Positions 48,402 to 56,243 of a DNA stretch of 64,000 nucleotides are shown here, piece after piece. A program made the position numbers and the translations under genes. The stretch lies in contig JBEKIF010000002.1 in assembly GCA_050011895.1 (NCBI GenBank), forward strand, positions 1 to 64,000, in the 5' to 3' direction. Numbering within the stretch: position 1 is the stretch's first letter; each line of letters starts with the position of its first letter. The DNA comes from DATBGO01 sp050011895 (GTDB taxonomy: Bacteria; Actinomycetota; Actinomycetes; Streptosporangiales; Streptosporangiaceae). Under the pieces are notes generated by a model that was given only the letters and a program-made list of their open reading frames with translations, was not told the DNA's origin and did not search any database.

Positions 48402-50164
48402 TGTGCAGGCACCTGGCCTACGTCGGCGAGCCGGTGAGCCTGCGGTCGCTGATCATCGATCCGCCGCACGGGCTGCGGGTCCAGGCCTGGGCGCCGCGGC
48501 GGCAGCGGCACGGCACCGTCAACGCCGACGGGTTCGGGGTCGGCTGGTACGCCGACGGCGACCCGGCACCCGCGAGGTACCGCAGGGCGGCGCCCATCTG
48601 GTCCGATTCCTCCTTCGCCGACGTGGCCAGGGTCACCATGAGCCGGGCAGTGCTGGCCGCTGTCCGGTCGGCGACCGAGGGGACCGAGCCTGGCGAGGCG
48701 GCAGCGGCGCCGTACGCCGAGGGCCGCTGGCTGTTCAGCCATAACGGGGCAGTACCTGGCTGGCCTGGCGCCCTGGCCGGGCTCGCCGCCGAGTTGCCCG
48801 CAGCCGACCTGCTCGGGCTGGCGGCCCGCTGCGATTCGGCCGTCATCTGGGCGCTGGTGCTGCACAGGCTGCGGGCCGGAGCCGGCCCGGCCGCGGCGCT
48901 GGCGGCCACCGTGGCCTCGCTGGCCGCGGCGGATGTGCCAGGCCGGTTCAACCTGCTGCTGACCGACGGCGAGACAATCGCCGCGACCGCCGCCGGGGAC
49001 TCGCTCTGCTACCTGGCGAGGGCTTCGGGCGTCGTGGTCGCCTCCGAGCCGGGCGATGATGAGCCCGGCTGGACCGAGGTGCCCGACGGCAGCGTGGTCG
49101 AGGCGACCGCGGGGTCCGTCCTGGTGCGCCCCATCGGCGCCGGCCCGGGTACGGCTGCCGGGCCCGCCGTCCGCGGCCCGGGCGGGATGCAAGATGGCGG
49201 GATCGTCCTGCAGCGGCGCCTGCCCGACGGCTTCCTGGCCGCCTCGCTCGAGCAGGACGCGCGAGCGGGCCTGGCCGCTTCGCCGAAGTTCCTGCCGCCG
49301 AAGTGGTTCTACGACGAGCGCGGCAGCGAGCTGTTCGAGAAGATCACCCGGCTTGACGAGTACTACCCGACCACAGCCGAGCGCTCGATCCTGCGCGCCA
49401 TGGCGCCGGAGATCGCGGCGACCAGCGGCGCAGATACGCTGGTCGAGCTCGGCTCGGGATCGGCCGACAAGACCCGGCTGCTGCTCGACGCGCTCCGGGA
49501 CGGCGGCACGCTGCGCAGTTACGTGCCGGTCGACGTCAGCGAAGCCGCCCTGGCTGGCTGCGCCCGCCGGATCCTGGCCGCCTACCCTGGCGTGGCCGTC
49601 CGAGCGGTCGTCTCCGACTTCGAGGAGCACCTCGGCCTGCCGGACGGCGCGGGCAGGCGCCTGGTGGCGTTTCTCGGCAGCACTATCGGCAACCTGGTGC
49701 CGGCCGAGCGAGCGGCCTTCCTCGCCGCGCTGCGCGCCCGGATGCATGACGGCGATGCCCTGCTGCTCGGCACCGACCTGGTCAAGGACCCGGCCGTGCT
49801 GGTGGCTGCCTACGACGACACCGCAGGGGTGACCGCCGCGTTCAACAAGAACATCCTGTCGGTGCTCAACGCCAGCCTCGGGGCCGACTTCGATCCGGAT
49901 GCGTTCGAGCATGTAGCGGTCTGGGACCCGGTGGCCGAGTGGATTGAAATGCGGCTGCGCTCCGCGTTCCGGCAGCGGGTGCGGCTGGCCAGGATCGGCA
50001 TGGAGATCACCTTCGATGCAGGTGAGGAGATGCGCACCGAGGTATCGGCCAAGTTCCGCCGCAGCGGCGTAGCGCGGGAGCTGGCCGCGGCCGGTTTCAG
50101 GATGCGGTCATGGTGGACCGATGAAGGCGGGCGGTTCGGCCTTTCGCTCTCGGTGCCCTGCTGA
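48401..50164 (+). CDS. egtCD: EgtC-EgtD fusion: amidohydrolase plus histidine methyltransferase
   Basis: One uninterrupted 587-residue reading frame covers two ergothioneine enzymes normally encoded separately. Residues 1-250 are EgtC, a class II glutamine amidotransferase that removes glutamate; its nucleophile is Cys2 (M-C-R-H-L-A-Y-V-G-E-P), followed by G-V-G-W-Y and F-S-H-N-G-A-V-P-G. A linker at about 245-268 leads to EgtD (about 268-587), which trimethylates histidine with SAM: S-P-K-F-L-P-P-K-W-F-Y-D-E-R-G-S-E-L-F, L-V-E-L-G-S-G-S-A-D-K-T and F-L-G-S-T-I-G-N-L. Met263 (with GGCGGG just upstream) could be an internal start giving free EgtD as well. EgtE is absent from the window. Fusion is seen directly; that both halves are active is inferred. 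Confidence 0.93.
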   Translation: MCRHLAYVGEPVSLRSLIIDPPHGLRVQAWAPRRQRHGTVNADGFGVGWYADGDPAPARYRRAAPIWSDSSFADVARVTMSRAVLAAVRSATEGTEPGEAAAAPYAEGRWLFSHNGAVPGWPGALAGLAAELPAADLLGLAARCDSAVIWALVLHRLRAGAGPAAALAATVASLAAADVPGRFNLLLTDGETIAATAAGDSLCYLARASGVVVASEPGDDEPGWTEVPDGSVVEATAGSVLVRPIGAGPGTAAGPAVRGPGGMQDGGIVLQRRLPDGFLAASLEQDARAGLAASPKFLPPKWFYDERGSELFEKITRLDEYYPTTAERSILRAMAPEIAATSGADTLVELGSGSADKTRLLLDALRDGGTLRSYVPVDVSEAALAGCARRILAAYPGVAVRAVVSDFEEHLGLPDGAGRRLVAFLGSTIGNLVPAERAAFLAALRARMHDGDALLLGTDLVKDPAVLVAAYDDTAGVTAAFNKNILSVLNASLGADFDPDAFEHVAVWDPVAEWIEMRLRSAFRQRVRLARIGMEITFDAGEEMRTEVSAKFRRSGVARELAAAGFRMRSWWTDEGGRFGLSLSVPC

Positions 50165-50169
50165 CCCGG

Positions 50170-50601
50170 CTAGCTGAACTGGCCGCGGCAGGCAGCGGCG
50201 GGCCCGGCGGCCAGCCCGCGATCCATCCGCCTGGCCCGGACGCCATCGAGCCGCAGTGACCTGCCTAGCTCGGCGACCACTGCGGCACCGTCGATCGCAC
50301 CGCAGCTGAAGAGGTCGATGGCGATGAGATCCTCCTCCGGCCAGGTGTGAATGCTCAGATGCGACTCGGCGAGAATGAGTACCAGCGTGACCGCGCCATT
50401 GGGAAACGTCACATGGCTGGTCTCCAGCACGTGGCCGGAGGCCGCGTGCACGGCCGCCGTCGCGAGCGAGGCTAGTCTCGGTACGTCGGTCACTGGCGAG
50501 GACGGGGTGAGACGAGCGTCGACCGCGTAAAGTACCTTCGGCCCTGGGGCCGGCTGCTCCCGCAGGCTCTCCGGCCCGCTGGCCGCTTGGATGCCAGGCA
50601 T
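50170..50601 (-). CDS. speD: S-adenosylmethionine decarboxylase proenzyme (SpeH/SpeD type)
   Basis: A 143-residue pyruvoyl enzyme of the short prokaryotic class. It supplies decarboxylated SAM, the aminopropyl donor for spermidine-type polyamines. The self-cleavage site is in A-E-S80-H-L-S-I-H-T-W-P-E, where Ser80 becomes the pyruvoyl group; the D-L-F-S-C-G motif carries the catalytic Cys. It ends five bases from the egtCD stop and is divergent from bpsA. Because BpsA consumes decarboxylated SAM, this pairing is functionally coherent. Confidence 0.93.
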   Translation of the reverse strand: MPGIQAASGPESLREQPAPGPKVLYAVDARLTPSSPVTDVPRLASLATAAVHAASGHVLETSHVTFPNGAVTLVLILAESHLSIHTWPEEDLIAIDLFSCGAIDGAAVVAELGRSLRLDGVRARRMDRGLAAGPAAACRGQFS

Positions 50602-50717
50602 GATGAGGGAGGATACCGTACAGCCGCTGATCAGCCGGATTTGTCAGCCGCAGCTGCCGCCGCGGAGCCGCACCGCGGCGCGAAGCCGGCGCCCCGGCGC
50701 GACCAGAGACGCCATTG

Positions 50718-51878
50718 ATGAATCTTGACGCAGTCATTGCCGACGTCGCGGCAGCAGTGGGCCTGGCTGAGGGCGAGTCCGGGGTCAGGGACGTGCTGCG
50801 CGCGGTGGCCGGCCGCGAACCGGTCGCCGTGCGCGAGGTGAGCAGGGCGGCAGAGCTCCCGGTGCCCATCGTCGCGGCCGTCTGCAACGAGCTGCGCAAG
50901 CGCGGTGCCCTCGATCCTGGCCGTCCCGTCCGGCTCAGCCCGTCGAGCCGGGAGCAGCTCGCTCCGGTACATCCCGGGCTGACCGGGAAATGCGAGCTAT
51001 GCGGCGGCAGCGGGGCCGCCCTCCCGGCCGCGCTGGCCGGCCTGCAGGACGAGCTGACCGCCGCGGCGGCCGGCGCCCCGGCCGCCAGGCCGGAGCTTGA
51101 CCAGACGCACTGCACCGTGGCCACGAAGATCCACCGAGTGCTGCGGATGCATCAGGCCGGGGCGCTGTTCGGGCAGCGGATCATCCTCCTCGGTGACGAC
51201 GATCTCGGATCTGTCGCGATCGCGAGATTCGCGGCGCTGGCGGGCGCCGCAGCTGGGATCAGGCGGCTCGCTGTTGTGGACACCGATCGGGACGTGCTCA
51301 GCTGGGCGGCCGAGCAGGTCTCGGGTACCGGCGTTCCGGCCGAGTTCATCGAGCATGACCTGCGCGAGCCGTTGCCGCCCGGCCTGGCCGGCGGGTTCCA
51401 GGTAGCGTGCACCGACCCGCCATACACCGTGGCAGGCGCCGAGCTCTTCCTGTCCCGGGCGGTCGCCGCCCTGGTGCCGGAGCCCGGCCAGCACGTCTTC
51501 TTCTCGTTCGGGGCGCGCAGACCGGATGAGACCGTTCGCACCCAGAGCCTGATGACGACGATGGGCCTGGCGATCCGGTCGCTGTCGCCGGGGTTCAATA
51601 CCTACCTGGGCGCCGGGATCCTGGCCGGTACCAGCCACCTCTATCACCTGCGCAGCACCGCCGCGTCGCGGCCGGTGCTCGACGGTGCCTACCGGGGGCC
51701 GCTGTACACCGCGGACCTGCGGGCGGCCACCCTGCGACCGTACCGCTGCGCGGGCTGCCGGGCCGTCCAGGAGGTTGGCCCGGGCAGCCAGTGGCCGCGG
51801 ATCGCCAGCCTGCAGGTGGCCGGCTGCCCGGATTGCGGCAGCACGATATTCCGGCCGATGGCGCTGCAGGGCCGATGA
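50718..51878 (+). CDS. bpsA: BpsA-like N4-bis(aminopropyl)spermidine synthase
   Basis: A 386-residue protein of the branched-chain polyamine synthase (former DUF43) family. It has an N-terminal winged-helix-like region (about 1-75), then C-E-L-C-G with a Q-T-H-C-T-V region, and the catalytic nucleotide fold: I-I-L-L-G-D-D-D-L-G-S-V-A-I-A, V-V-D-T-D-R-D-V-L and C-T-D-P-P-Y-T. Known members add two aminopropyl groups from decarboxylated SAM to the N4 atom of spermidine. A C-terminal zinc ribbon (C-A-G-C ... C-P-D-C-G) closes the protein. The start is uncertain by one codon (TTG directly before ATG). It is first in an operon with three further genes by 4-bp overlaps, and divergent from speD. Confidence 0.9.
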   Translation: MNLDAVIADVAAAVGLAEGESGVRDVLRAVAGREPVAVREVSRAAELPVPIVAAVCNELRKRGALDPGRPVRLSPSSREQLAPVHPGLTGKCELCGGSGAALPAALAGLQDELTAAAAGAPAARPELDQTHCTVATKIHRVLRMHQAGALFGQRIILLGDDDLGSVAIARFAALAGAAAGIRRLAVVDTDRDVLSWAAEQVSGTGVPAEFIEHDLREPLPPGLAGGFQVACTDPPYTVAGAELFLSRAVAALVPEPGQHVFFSFGARRPDETVRTQSLMTTMGLAIRSLSPGFNTYLGAGILAGTSHLYHLRSTAASRPVLDGAYRGPLYTADLRAATLRPYRCAGCRAVQEVGPGSQWPRIASLQVAGCPDCGSTIFRPMALQGR

Positions 51879-52495
51879 GCGAGCCGATGAACCAGCCGGT
51901 GAACCAGCCGGTAAGCGAGCCGGTAAGCGAGCCGGTAAGCGAGCCGGTGATTGAGCCGGTGAACCAGCCGTCGAGCGAGCCGGTGAACCAGCCGGCTAGC
52001 GAGCGCGCCGGAGCCGGCTACCTGATCCGCCCGGCAGCCGAACCCGATCTCGGTGCCATCGTCGGGTTCGAGATCGCCATCGCGCTCGTCTCCTTCGGCG
52101 ACGCGGCCATCACGGACCCCGGGCTGCACCGCAAGCGGGTATCGGGTGCCCTCGGTAAGCCTGGCGAGATCACCCTGGTCGCGGTCGCAGCGGCGGAACC
52201 CGGCACCGCGGTCGGCTGGGCCTGGCTGTCCGCCCGGACCAACTCGCTGACCGGTGACCGCTACGGTAACTTCAGGTCGCTGGCGGCCGCTGACGTCCCC
52301 GACCGCAGCCTGATCGGCGAGCTCCTGCTGGCGGCGGTGGTGGCGGCAGCGGACGACGCGGGCCTGCGCCAGCTGACCGGCAAGGTCCATGCCGCCAACC
52401 TCGGCATGCGGGCGCTCTACCGTAAGTTCGGCTTCGAGGCGGCGCACCTGACGATGGAGCGGCGGGCGCCCGCGGGGCAGGATGCAGGCCGATGA
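51875..52495 (+). CDS. GNAT-family N-acetyltransferase with repetitive N-terminus
   Basis: About 206 residues. Residues 1-45 are a tetrapeptide-repeat arm (S-E-P-V / N-Q-P-V), and the rest is a GNAT fold: Y-L-I-R-P-A-A-E-P-D-L, a central V-G-W-A-W-L, an R-S-L-A-A-A-D-V-P loop in place of the usual acetyl-CoA P-loop consensus, and the C-terminal H-A-A-N-L-G-M-R-A-L-Y-R-K-F-G-F-E. Start and end overlap neighbours by four bases each (ATGA), so it belongs to the bpsA-FkbH-ACP operon. In a polyamine setting an N-acyltransferase could acylate a polyamine amine, perhaps from the acyl carrier protein, but this is inference. Confidence 0.8.
   Translation: MSEPMNQPVNQPVSEPVSEPVSEPVIEPVNQPSSEPVNQPASERAGAGYLIRPAAEPDLGAIVGFEIAIALVSFGDAAITDPGLHRKRVSGALGKPGEITLVAVAAAEPGTAVGWAWLSARTNSLTGDRYGNFRSLAAADVPDRSLIGELLLAAVVAAADDAGLRQLTGKVHAANLGMRALYRKFGFEAAHLTMERRAPAGQDAGR
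51878..51993 (+). repeat. 12-bp tandem repeat encoding S-E-P-V / N-Q-P-V
   Basis: Nine to ten adjacent 12-bp units of two types (AGCGAGCCGGTA and AACCAGCCGGTG) encode the N-terminal arm of the GNAT protein. Length is a multiple of three, so expansion keeps the frame. Confidence 0.9.
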
Positions 52496-53541
52496 TCAAA
52501 TGCGTCATCTGGGACATCGACAACACGCTGCTGTCCGGTGTCTTCCTTGAGTCGCCCGACCAGCCGCCGCCCGCCGACCCAGACATGGTCAGCGTGCTGG
52601 CGGCGCTGAGCGCCCGCGGCATCATCCACGCCATCGCCAGCAGGAACCCGCCCGAGGCAGCCAGCTATGCGGCTGCGGTGACCGGTCACGAGTTCGCGGC
52701 CGCCGAGTGCGGCTGGGGCCGCAAGTCGGACGCCATCGGGAGCATCCTCGGGGAGCTCGGCCTGGCCAGCGATGCCGTCGCCTTCGTGGACGACGAAGCG
52801 CATGAACGTGCCGAGGTCTCCTTCGCGCTGCCTGACCTGCTGGTGCTGTCACCTGAGGACATGGCGGACGCGGTCGGATGGCCAGCGTTCGGGCCCGCCG
52901 TGGTCACGCCGGAGGCGCGCCGTCGCGGCACCATGTACGCGCAGCGGCGGCGCCGGCAGGCGGAGGCCAGGGCATTCAGCGGATCGAGGGAGGAGTTCCT
53001 GCGGTCCTGCGCGACGGCCATCGTCATCGCTGCGGCCCGGCCTCAGGACGTGGCGCGGCTGCATGAGCTCTCGGCCCGCACCCATCAGTTCAATTCCACC
53101 GGCGAGCAGGTCAGCGAGGCGTCGCTGAGCGCGCTGATCGGCTCGGCAGGCCAGCGGGTGATCACGGTGCGGCTCGCTGACCGGTTCGGCGATGACGGCA
53201 TGGTCGGCGGCTGCGTCATCGACGTCGGCGGCGGGGCGTGGACGGTGACGCTGCTGATGATGTCGTGCCGGGCGATCGGCCGCGGGGTCATCGACGTGCT
53301 GCTGGCCTGGCTGGCGGGCGCGGCCGCTCGGGACGGCGCGGCCACGCTGACTGTCGGCTGCCTGATCAGCGATCGCAATGTCCCGCTCCGCCTTGCTCTG
53401 GCCGGGGCCGGGTTCCGGACCAGGCAGGTCGCCGCCGTCGGCGTGCCCTCCGCGCTGTTCAGCACGCAGCTGTTCAGCAAGCAGCTGTCCGGACCGCCTC
53501 CGGCGCTGCCCGCCTGGGTGAGCACCCCGGATCCGTCGTGA
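52492..53541 (+). CDS. FkbH-like HAD-superfamily protein
   Basis: A 349-residue protein. The N-terminal HAD domain has D8-I-D10-N-T-L (motif I), A-S-R-N (motif II) and F-V-D-D-E-A-H-E-R motif IV. The C-terminal half is the GNAT-like region of FkbH proteins, recognised by the L-H-E-L-S-A-R-T-H-Q-F-N-S-T-G segment. Known FkbH enzymes turn 1,3-bisphosphoglycerate into glyceryl-ACP for polyketides. An acyl carrier protein with a normal DSL serine starts in the overlap with this gene's stop, so the two form the expected enzyme/carrier pair. Finding them in an operon with a branched polyamine synthase is unusual. Confidence 0.88.
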   Translation: MIKCVIWDIDNTLLSGVFLESPDQPPPADPDMVSVLAALSARGIIHAIASRNPPEAASYAAAVTGHEFAAAECGWGRKSDAIGSILGELGLASDAVAFVDDEAHERAEVSFALPDLLVLSPEDMADAVGWPAFGPAVVTPEARRRGTMYAQRRRRQAEARAFSGSREEFLRSCATAIVIAAARPQDVARLHELSARTHQFNSTGEQVSEASLSALIGSAGQRVITVRLADRFGDDGMVGGCVIDVGGGAWTVTLLMMSCRAIGRGVIDVLLAWLAGAAARDGAATLTVGCLISDRNVPLRLALAGAGFRTRQVAAVGVPSALFSTQLFSKQLSGPPPALPAWVSTPDPS

Positions 53542-53855
53542 GCAGCCGCGCTGGCCGGCTCGTCATCGACCAGGTTCGCCAGATCCTTGCCGAGGTGACC
53601 GGCCGGGCGGAACTGGCCGCCATCCCGTCGCAGACGCCGCTTTTCGGTCCCGGGGTAGGGCTCGACTCGCTAGCCGGAACGCTGCTGCTGCGCCAGGTGC
53701 GGGACCGGTTCGGGGTCGACGTAGCGGCCGAGGACCTCAACCTTGACGCCCTGGCGACCGTGGCCACGCTCACCGCGTTCATCGAGGAGCGGACCGGCGA
53801 GGCTGAGCCTGACGGCCCTGACCGGGCGCCGGGTACCGGCGGGGCGGGCCCCTGA
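53538..53855 (+). CDS. Acyl carrier protein
   Basis: A 105-residue protein starting at a GTG that overlaps the FkbH stop (GTGA). The phosphopantetheine site is G-L-D-S44-L-A, in a helix-rich domain of about 80 residues ending with L-D-A-L-A-T-V-A-T-L-T-A-F-I-E. The last 20 residues are Pro/Gly/Asp-rich. Its stop codon lies in the first copy of a 20-bp tandem repeat. As the carrier following FkbH it is the probable acceptor of a glyceryl or related acyl group; no ketosynthase or NRPS follows, so the acyl group may be passed to a small molecule by the GNAT protein. Confidence 0.87.
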   Translation: MSSRAGRLVIDQVRQILAEVTGRAELAAIPSQTPLFGPGVGLDSLAGTLLLRQVRDRFGVDVAAEDLNLDALATVATLTAFIEERTGEAEPDGPDRAPGTGGAGP

Positions 53856-53960
53856 TCCCGCTGGGTGGCCCCTGATCCCGCCGGGTGGCCCCTGATCCCG
53901 CCGGGTGGCCCCTGATCCCGCCGGGTGGCCCCTGATCCCGCCGGGTGGCCCCTGATCCCG
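53851..53960. repeat. 20-bp tandem repeat, 5.5 copies, after the ACP gene
   Basis: CCTGATCCCG occurs six times at exact 20-bp spacing, separated by CCGGGTGGCC (the first separator differs by one base). It begins at the ACP stop codon, so the TGA belongs to the first copy. Each unit contains CCCGCCGGG, which could fold weakly. Confidence 0.97.
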
Positions 53961-54030
53961 CGCGGACGCGCAGGCCCGGGGCGCCTGGCCGACCCGGGGG
54001 TAGGCTCATGGCAGGTGGCTGGAGGTCATA

Positions 54031-55215
54031 ATGAGTGCCGTTTTCGTCGTGGATGCATGCAGGACGCCGGTCGGGAAGATCAAGGGGGCGCTAGCAGGCG
54101 TCCGGCCTGATCATCTGACCGCCGAGGTCATCAGGGCGCTACTGGCGCGAAGTTCGTGGCTCGATCCCGCATCGGTCGACGACGTCTACTGGGGCGCGGC
54201 CAATCAGGCGGGCGAGGACAACAGGAACGTCGCGCGGATGGGCGTGCTCCTGGCCGGCCTGCCCGTGCAGGTCCCCGGTGCGACAGTGAACCGGCTGTGC
54301 GGGTCCGGGATGGAGGCGATAGCCTCGGCGGCCAGGGCGATCGCCGCCGGGGACGCTGACATCTGCCTGGCCGGCGGGACCGAGTCGATGACGCGGGCAC
54401 CTTTCGTGCTGCCGCGCGCGGCCGAGCCCTTTCCCCGGGACGCGGGGCTGGCCGATACCCGGATCGGCTGGCGGCTGGTGAGTCCCCTGATGCGTGAGCT
54501 TTACCCGCCGGTCAGCCTGGGCGAGACGGCCGAGAACGTGGCTGACCGTTACGGCGTAGGCCGCGACCGGCAGGACCAGTTCGCGCTGCGCAGCCATCAG
54601 CGGGCCGCGCGAGCGCGGGACGCGGGCCGGCTCGCTGAGGAGATCATCCCGGTCGCTACGGCGCACGGCGAGGTCCGGGAGGACGAGGGGATCCGGCCTG
54701 GGCTGACCTTGGCTGACCTGGCCGCCCGGCCGCCCGCGTTCCGTGCCGACGGCACCGTGACGGGAGCCAATTCATCGCCGCTCAACGATGGCGCCGCCGG
54801 CCTGCTGCTGATGTCCGAGCGGGCCGTGAGCGCGGCAGGCGCGCCCCCGATGGCCAGGTACTGCGGGACCGCGGCGGCCGGTGTGCATCCCGACTACATG
54901 GGCATCGGCCCGGTCCCCGCGATGGCCAAGGTGCTTGCGCGGGCGGGCTGGCAGACAGGCGATCTGGAACTGGTCGAGGTCAACGAGGCGTTCGCGGCGC
55001 AGGCGGTGGCCGTCATCGATGAGCTGAAGCTCGACCAGGACCTGGTCAACGTGAACGGCGGCGCGATCGCGATCGGGCATCCGCTCGGCTGTAGCGGCGC
55101 GCGGATCACCACGACGCTGCTGCATGAGTTCCGGCGCCGTGGTGCGACGAAGGCGGCCGCCACGATGTGCATCGGCGTCGGCCAGGGAATCGCGACCCTC
55201 TGGCAGGCGGCGTAG
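54031..55215 (+). CDS. Acetyl-CoA C-acyltransferase (thiolase)
   Basis: A 394-residue thiolase. The acyl-accepting Cys lies in V-N-R-L-C-G-S-G-M-E-A-I; the C-terminal half has V-N-E-A-F-A-A-Q-A, G-G-A-I-A-I-G-H-P-L-G-C-S-G-A-R-I and a final C-I-G-V-G-Q-G. Start ATG is preceded by GGAGG. The length and the D-A-C-R-T-P-V-G-K-I-K-G-A-L opening match degradative thiolases of fatty-acid or aromatic (beta-ketoadipyl) pathways; the exact substrate is unclear. It follows the FkbH/ACP operon after the minisatellite and need not belong to it. Confidence 0.94.
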   Translation: MSAVFVVDACRTPVGKIKGALAGVRPDHLTAEVIRALLARSSWLDPASVDDVYWGAANQAGEDNRNVARMGVLLAGLPVQVPGATVNRLCGSGMEAIASAARAIAAGDADICLAGGTESMTRAPFVLPRAAEPFPRDAGLADTRIGWRLVSPLMRELYPPVSLGETAENVADRYGVGRDRQDQFALRSHQRAARARDAGRLAEEIIPVATAHGEVREDEGIRPGLTLADLAARPPAFRADGTVTGANSSPLNDGAAGLLLMSERAVSAAGAPPMARYCGTAAAGVHPDYMGIGPVPAMAKVLARAGWQTGDLELVEVNEAFAAQAVAVIDELKLDQDLVNVNGGAIAIGHPLGCSGARITTTLLHEFRRRGATKAAATMCIGVGQGIATLWQAA

Positions 55216-55601
55216 TCATCGCGCGCGGCTGGGGTGGCTAGCCAGGAGCTGCCCGCGGCTGCGTTCCGCGCCCCCCGGCGCGGGCTGCCCTGATCAGGAG
55301 GATGCCGTCCGCCTCGCCTGCTACCCCCTGCGGACGGGCCTGGCCCGGGGATCGCCCGGGCCAGGCCCTGCGGCGGTTGAGCATCAGGTACCCTCGCGTC
55401 TGTTATGCGGAGCCCGCCCCGGTTCGGGCGGGTACCGAGAACGCGAGGGCGGCGCGGCCGGCACCCCGTCAGTAGAATCCCCTGAATTCACTGGGTTTTT
55501 CCGGCCGGAAAGGGGCGCGCGCCAGGGCAGCCGCCGGCCGGGCGCACCTCCGCGACCTGGGAGTAGGGTCGGCGGCGGGTGCACCCGCGACTAAGGGGGC
55601 C
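55216..55601. other. Non-coding region between thiolase and CDP-alcohol transferase
   Basis: It holds the strong hairpin at 55336-55368, a TTGAGC-18-TGTTAT promoter-like pair (55377-55406), a TAGAAT box at 55473 and a TAGGGT box at 55564, any of which could start the next operon. No gene is apparent. Confidence 0.55.
55336..55368 (+). terminator. Strong rho-independent-type hairpin after thiolase gene
   Basis: A perfect 14-bp stem, GGGCCTGGCCCGGG / CCCGGGCCAGGCCC, with loop GATCG, lies about 120 bases after the thiolase stop. There is no T-run, as is common in high-GC actinobacteria. Confidence 0.75.
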
Positions 55602-56243
55602 GTGACCGTGCAGCAAGGCAGGCCCACCGGGGCCGTGACCGGCGAGGTGCGCGGTGATCCGCAGGCCCGGATCGTGACGATCCCGAACGCCATCAGCCTG
55701 GCCCGCCTGGCCGGCGTCCCGGTCTTCCTGTGGCTGGTGCTCGGCGTGCGCACCCAGGCAGCCGACGCGTGGGCGGTCGCCCTGCTGATCGTCGCCGGGG
55801 CGTCGGACTGGCTGGACGGCAAGCTAGCGCGCGCACTCGGCCAGACCAGCCGCCTTGGCCAGGCGCTCGACCCGGCCGCCGACCGGCTGTACATCGTGGC
55901 CACGATTGTCTCGCTCGCCATCCGCGCGATCATCGGGTGGTGGCTGGTGGCGCTGCTGGCCGTGCGCGAGCTGCTGCTGGCCGTCGTACTGGCGGTGCTG
56001 CGGGCCAAGGGCTGGGAACCGCTGCAGGTGAGCTTCGTCGGCAAGGCCGCGACGGCGTGCTTGCTCTACGCGTTCCCGCTGTTGTTTCTCGGCGCCCATC
56101 AGGGCACTGTCGGTGACGTCACCCGGATCACCGGTTGGGCGATGGCGATCTGGGGAACTGCACTTTACTGGTGCGCCGCTCTGCTGTACATAACTCAGGC
56201 GCGCAGCCTGATCAGGGGAAACAAGGAGGGCTTCCAGCGGTGA
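55602..56243 (+). CDS. CDP-alcohol phosphatidyltransferase family protein
   Basis: A 213-residue membrane enzyme with about five hydrophobic segments. The family catalytic motif is present as S-D-W-L-D-G-K-L-A-R ... G-Q-A-L-D-P-A-A-D-R. Members make phosphatidylglycerophosphate, phosphatidylinositol phosphate or cardiolipin. Its position before a nucleotidyltransferase and a garA-ftsR-like block parallels pgsA2 (Rv1822) in Mycobacterium tuberculosis; the substrate alcohol is not certain. The GTG start has AAGGGGG upstream, and the stop overlaps the start of the next gene by GTGA. Confidence 0.92.
   Translation: MTVQQGRPTGAVTGEVRGDPQARIVTIPNAISLARLAGVPVFLWLVLGVRTQAADAWAVALLIVAGASDWLDGKLARALGQTSRLGQALDPAADRLYIVATIVSLAIRAIIGWWLVALLAVRELLLAVVLAVLRAKGWEPLQVSFVGKAATACLLYAFPLLFLGAHQGTVGDVTRITGWAMAIWGTALYWCAALLYITQARSLIRGNKEGFQR

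Noticed and set aside
50718..53855. NRPS or PKS cluster
   Set aside because: There is no ketosynthase, adenylation or condensation domain; only one carrier protein and an FkbH-like protein are present.
53851..53960. CRISPR-like array at the minisatellite
   Set aside because: The 20-bp units are head-to-tail with no variable spacer and no cas genes nearby.
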